Shown one piece after another: positions 4,779 through 6,714 of a DNA stretch of 6,714 nt (position 1 is the first letter of the stretch; each line of letters begins with the position of its first letter). Source of the DNA: an uncultured Propioniciclava sp. (GTDB lineage Bacteria > Actinomycetota > Actinomycetes > Propionibacteriales > Propionibacteriaceae); contig CALMPQ010000314.1 in assembly GCA_937872005.1 (NCBI GenBank), forward strand, positions 1 through 6,714, given 5' to 3'. The translations under genes were made by a program, and so were the position numbers. Below the pieces are notes generated by a model, which saw nothing but the letters and a program-made list of their open reading frames with translations, searched no databases and was not told the origin of the DNA.

Positions 4779-6626
4779 GTGAGTGAAGACGACGTGCAGC
4801 CCGACGACCTGGTCGCGGACGCCGACAGCGAGACCGAATCCGACGGGACCAAGACCCCCGAAGGCCCCACGTTCGCCGACCTCGGGCTCGACGACAAGAT
4901 CCTCAAGGCGCTGCGCGAGCTCGGCTACGAGCGCCCGAGCCCGATCCAGGCGGAGACGATCCCGGCGCTGCTGGCGGGCCACGACGTGGTCGGCCTCGCC
5001 CAGACCGGAACGGGCAAGACGGCGGCCTTCGCGCTCCCGATCCTGGAGCGGCTGACCCCGCGGGCGAAGCACGTCCAGGCGCTGGTGCTCGCGCCGACGC
5101 GTGAGCTGGCGCTGCAGGTGGCCGAGGCGTTCGAGACGTACGCCACCCACCTGAAGGTGCGCCTGCTGCCGGTGTACGGCGGGCAGGGCTACGGCGTCCA
5201 GCTGTCGGCGCTGGCGCGCGGCGTCGACGTGGTCGTCGGCACCCCCGGCCGCGTCATGGACCACCTCGACCGCGGCACCCTCGACCTCACCCAGCTGGAG
5301 TACCTCGTGCTCGACGAGGCCGACGAGATGCTCAACATGGGCTTCGCCGAGGACGTCGAGAAGATCCTCGCCGACACCCCCTCCGACAAGCAGGTCGCGC
5401 TGTTCTCGGCGACGATGCCGCACTCGATCCGCAAGCTGGCGCAGACCTACCTCAAGGACCCGGTCGAGATCTCGGTCAAGGGCAAGACCGCCACGGCGAC
5501 CAACGTCACGCACCGCTACACCATCGTCAGCTACCCCCAGAAGCTGGACGCCCTCACCCGCATCCTCGAGGTCGAGAACTTCGACGGGATGATCGTGTTC
5601 GTCCGCACCAAGAACGAGACCGAGACGCTCGCCGAGAAGCTGCGCGCCCGCGGCATCAGCGCCGCCGCGATCAACGGCGACCTGCCCCAGGCCGCCCGTG
5701 AGCGCACGATCAACCAGCTCAAGGCCGCCAAGCTCGACGTGCTGGTGGCGACCGATGTCGCCGCGCGTGGGCTCGACGTCGACCGCATCTCGCACGTGGT
5801 GAACTTCGACATCCCGACCGACACGGAGAGCTACGTGCACCGGATCGGCCGCACGGGGCGCGCTGGCCGTTCGGGGGCGGCGATCTCGTTCATCACCCCG
5901 CGCGAGCGGCACCTGCTGCGGGCGATCGAGCGGGCGACCGGCCAGGAGCTGTCGCACATGCCGTTGCCCACGGCCGACGACATCAACGCCACCCGCCTGT
6001 CGCGCTTCGACGATGCGATCACCGCGGCGCTGGAGGAGCGGGAGAAGATCGACTTCTTCCGCGATGTGGTGAGCCACTACGTCAACGAGTTCGACGTGCC
6101 CGAGGTCGACGTCGCCGCCGCGCTGGCCGCGGTCATGCAGGGCGACGAGCCGATGCTGCTCGACCCCGAGGCCGAGCGCCGCAGCGAGCGCTTCCGCGAG
6201 GAGAAGGCCGGACGCCGCCGCGACGACCGGCCGGACCGGTCCGACCGGGGCTTCGACGGCCCGAGGGACGGCGTGGCGCGCGAACGGCGTCCGCGCCCGT
6301 CGGGTGACCTGGTGCCGTGGCGCGTGTCGGTGGGCCGCCGCCAGCGGATCACCCCGCGCCAGATCGTGGGCGCCCTGGCCAACGAGGGCGGCCTGACCAG
6401 CGCCGACATGGGCCGCATCAACATCCGCCCCGACCACTCGATCATCGAGCTGCCGGCCGACCTGCCGGCGTCCGTGCTCGAGAAGCTGAGCCGCACGCGC
6501 GTGTCGGGCAAGCTCATCGAGCTGCAGCGCGACGAGGGCCCCTCGTTCGTGCGCGACCGGACGCGCGAGCGCGACCGCCCGTTCAACGCCGACAAGAAGT
6601 TCAAGAAGCCCCGCCACAAGGGCTGA
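4779..6626 (+). CDS. deaD: DEAD-box ATP-dependent RNA helicase, DeaD/CsdA type
   Basis: The 615-residue protein unwinds RNA duplexes using ATP; relatives act in ribosome assembly, mRNA decay and cold adaptation. All core motifs are present: Q motif (F32 with PSPIQ 53-57), I AQTGTGKT (74-81), Ia PTREL (106-110), TPGR (155-158), II DEAD (179-182), III SAT (210-212), IV IVFVRTK (272-278), V ATDVAARGLD (324-333) and VI HRIGRTGR (354-361). A helical extension follows (about 400-460), then an Arg/Asp-rich linker (465-505), a DbpA/CsdA-type RNA-binding domain (about 511-584, with VPWRVSVGRRQRITPRQIVG and a DHSIIELP core), and a basic tail ending KKFKKPRHKG. The acidic N-terminus of about 30 residues is variable. 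GTG 4779 is chosen because a -10-like TACGGT lies 6 bases upstream; ATG 4704 would add 25 residues unlike the family. It stands alone, followed by a long palindrome. The deaD/csdA symbol is by family, not orthology. Confidence 0.93.
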   Translation: MSEDDVQPDDLVADADSETESDGTKTPEGPTFADLGLDDKILKALRELGYERPSPIQAETIPALLAGHDVVGLAQTGTGKTAAFALPILERLTPRAKHVQALVLAPTRELALQVAEAFETYATHLKVRLLPVYGGQGYGVQLSALARGVDVVVGTPGRVMDHLDRGTLDLTQLEYLVLDEADEMLNMGFAEDVEKILADTPSDKQVALFSATMPHSIRKLAQTYLKDPVEISVKGKTATATNVTHRYTIVSYPQKLDALTRILEVENFDGMIVFVRTKNETETLAEKLRARGISAAAINGDLPQAARERTINQLKAAKLDVLVATDVAARGLDVDRISHVVNFDIPTDTESYVHRIGRTGRAGRSGAAISFITPRERHLLRAIERATGQELSHMPLPTADDINATRLSRFDDAITAALEEREKIDFFRDVVSHYVNEFDVPEVDVAAALAAVMQGDEPMLLDPEAERRSERFREEKAGRRRDDRPDRSDRGFDGPRDGVARERRPRPSGDLVPWRVSVGRRQRITPRQIVGALANEGGLTSADMGRINIRPDHSIIELPADLPASVLEKLSRTRVSGKLIELQRDEGPSFVRDRTRERDRPFNADKKFKKPRHKG

Positions 6627-6633
6627 CCCACAG

Positions 6634-6683
6634 AATTCGACCGACATCCGTGGGACCGCGGTCCCATGGATGTCGGTCGAATT
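6634..6683. terminator. 50-bp near-perfect palindrome, probable bidirectional terminator
   Basis: Bases 6634-6658 are the reverse complement of 6659-6683 at 24 of 25 positions; the exception (6650 with 6667) is a G-T pair that still wobbles in RNA. The arm starts AATTCGACCGACATCC and the centre is GACCGCGGTC. It begins 7 bases after the helicase stop and ends 7 bases before a possible convergent stop codon. AATT and its partner give short A/T runs at both ends, so the hairpin could stop transcripts from both sides, although the arms are much longer than usual and the T tract is short. Confidence 0.65.
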
Positions 6684-6690
6684 TCGTCGG

Positions 6691-6714
6691 TCAGAAGCCG
6701 GTCAACTCCTTGAA
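6691..6714 (-). CDS. Possible 3' end of a convergent gene (partial)
   Basis: On the minus strand the last 24 bases read FKELTGF followed by TGA (6693-6691), open to the window edge. The position just beyond a symmetrical hairpin, with the helicase ending on the other side, fits a convergent gene pair sharing a terminator. Seven residues are too few to name a family or to prove coding. Confidence 0.35.
   Translation of the reverse strand, partial: FKELTGF

Noticed and set aside
1..6714. CRISPR array, tRNA, rRNA, insertion sequence, toxin-antitoxin or phage genes
   Set aside because: No spaced direct repeats, cloverleaf sequences, transposase or integrase motifs were seen on either strand.

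Overview
This 6.7 kb window looks like chromosomal DNA from a high-GC actinobacterium. The genes are dense and strongly GC-biased at third codon positions. Several start codons sit 6-7 bases after a -10-like hexamer with no Shine-Dalgarno sequence, a common actinobacterial arrangement. The products (YceI, cytidylate kinase-like protein, MFS transporter, lactonase propeller, esterase, DEAD-box helicase) fit this group. I cannot fix the genus; Propionibacteriaceae is a guess.

Left part (1-1656, minus strand). A YceI-family lipocalin-like gene (717 down to 36) is split by a frameshift near base 489; both halves still read as good protein. Upstream lies a near-consensus promoter (TTGACA, 17-base spacer, TAGGTT) with two TTGA-N4-TCAA inverted repeats whose centres are 31 bp apart. 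Further upstream is an unlisted-looking 27-codon gene (994 down to 911) with a perfect AGGAGG site and a strong hairpin terminator. It follows a cytidylate kinase-like gene (1656 down to 1045) by 50 bases.

Middle (1715-4034, plus strand). Divergent from the kinase across 58 bases, a 12-helix MFS transporter is followed by a seven-bladed propeller lactonase. Its ribosome-binding site overlaps the transporter's stop codon, so the two form an operon. Uptake of a sugar lactone or sugar acid followed by ring opening is a plausible joint role, but the substrate is not readable from sequence. The operon ends at a short REP-like repeat shared with a convergent esterase.

Right part (4072-6714). An alpha/beta-hydrolase esterase (minus) is divergent from a 615-residue DeaD/CsdA-type DEAD-box RNA helicase (plus). 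The helicase is followed by a nearly perfect 50-bp palindrome, probably a bidirectional terminator. The last 24 bases may be the 3' end of a convergent gene.

I see no phage, IS, CRISPR or dedicated defence system, tRNA or rRNA. The most interesting items are the 27-residue small protein gene, the paired operator-like repeats over the yceI promoter, the yceI frameshift, and the long palindrome.
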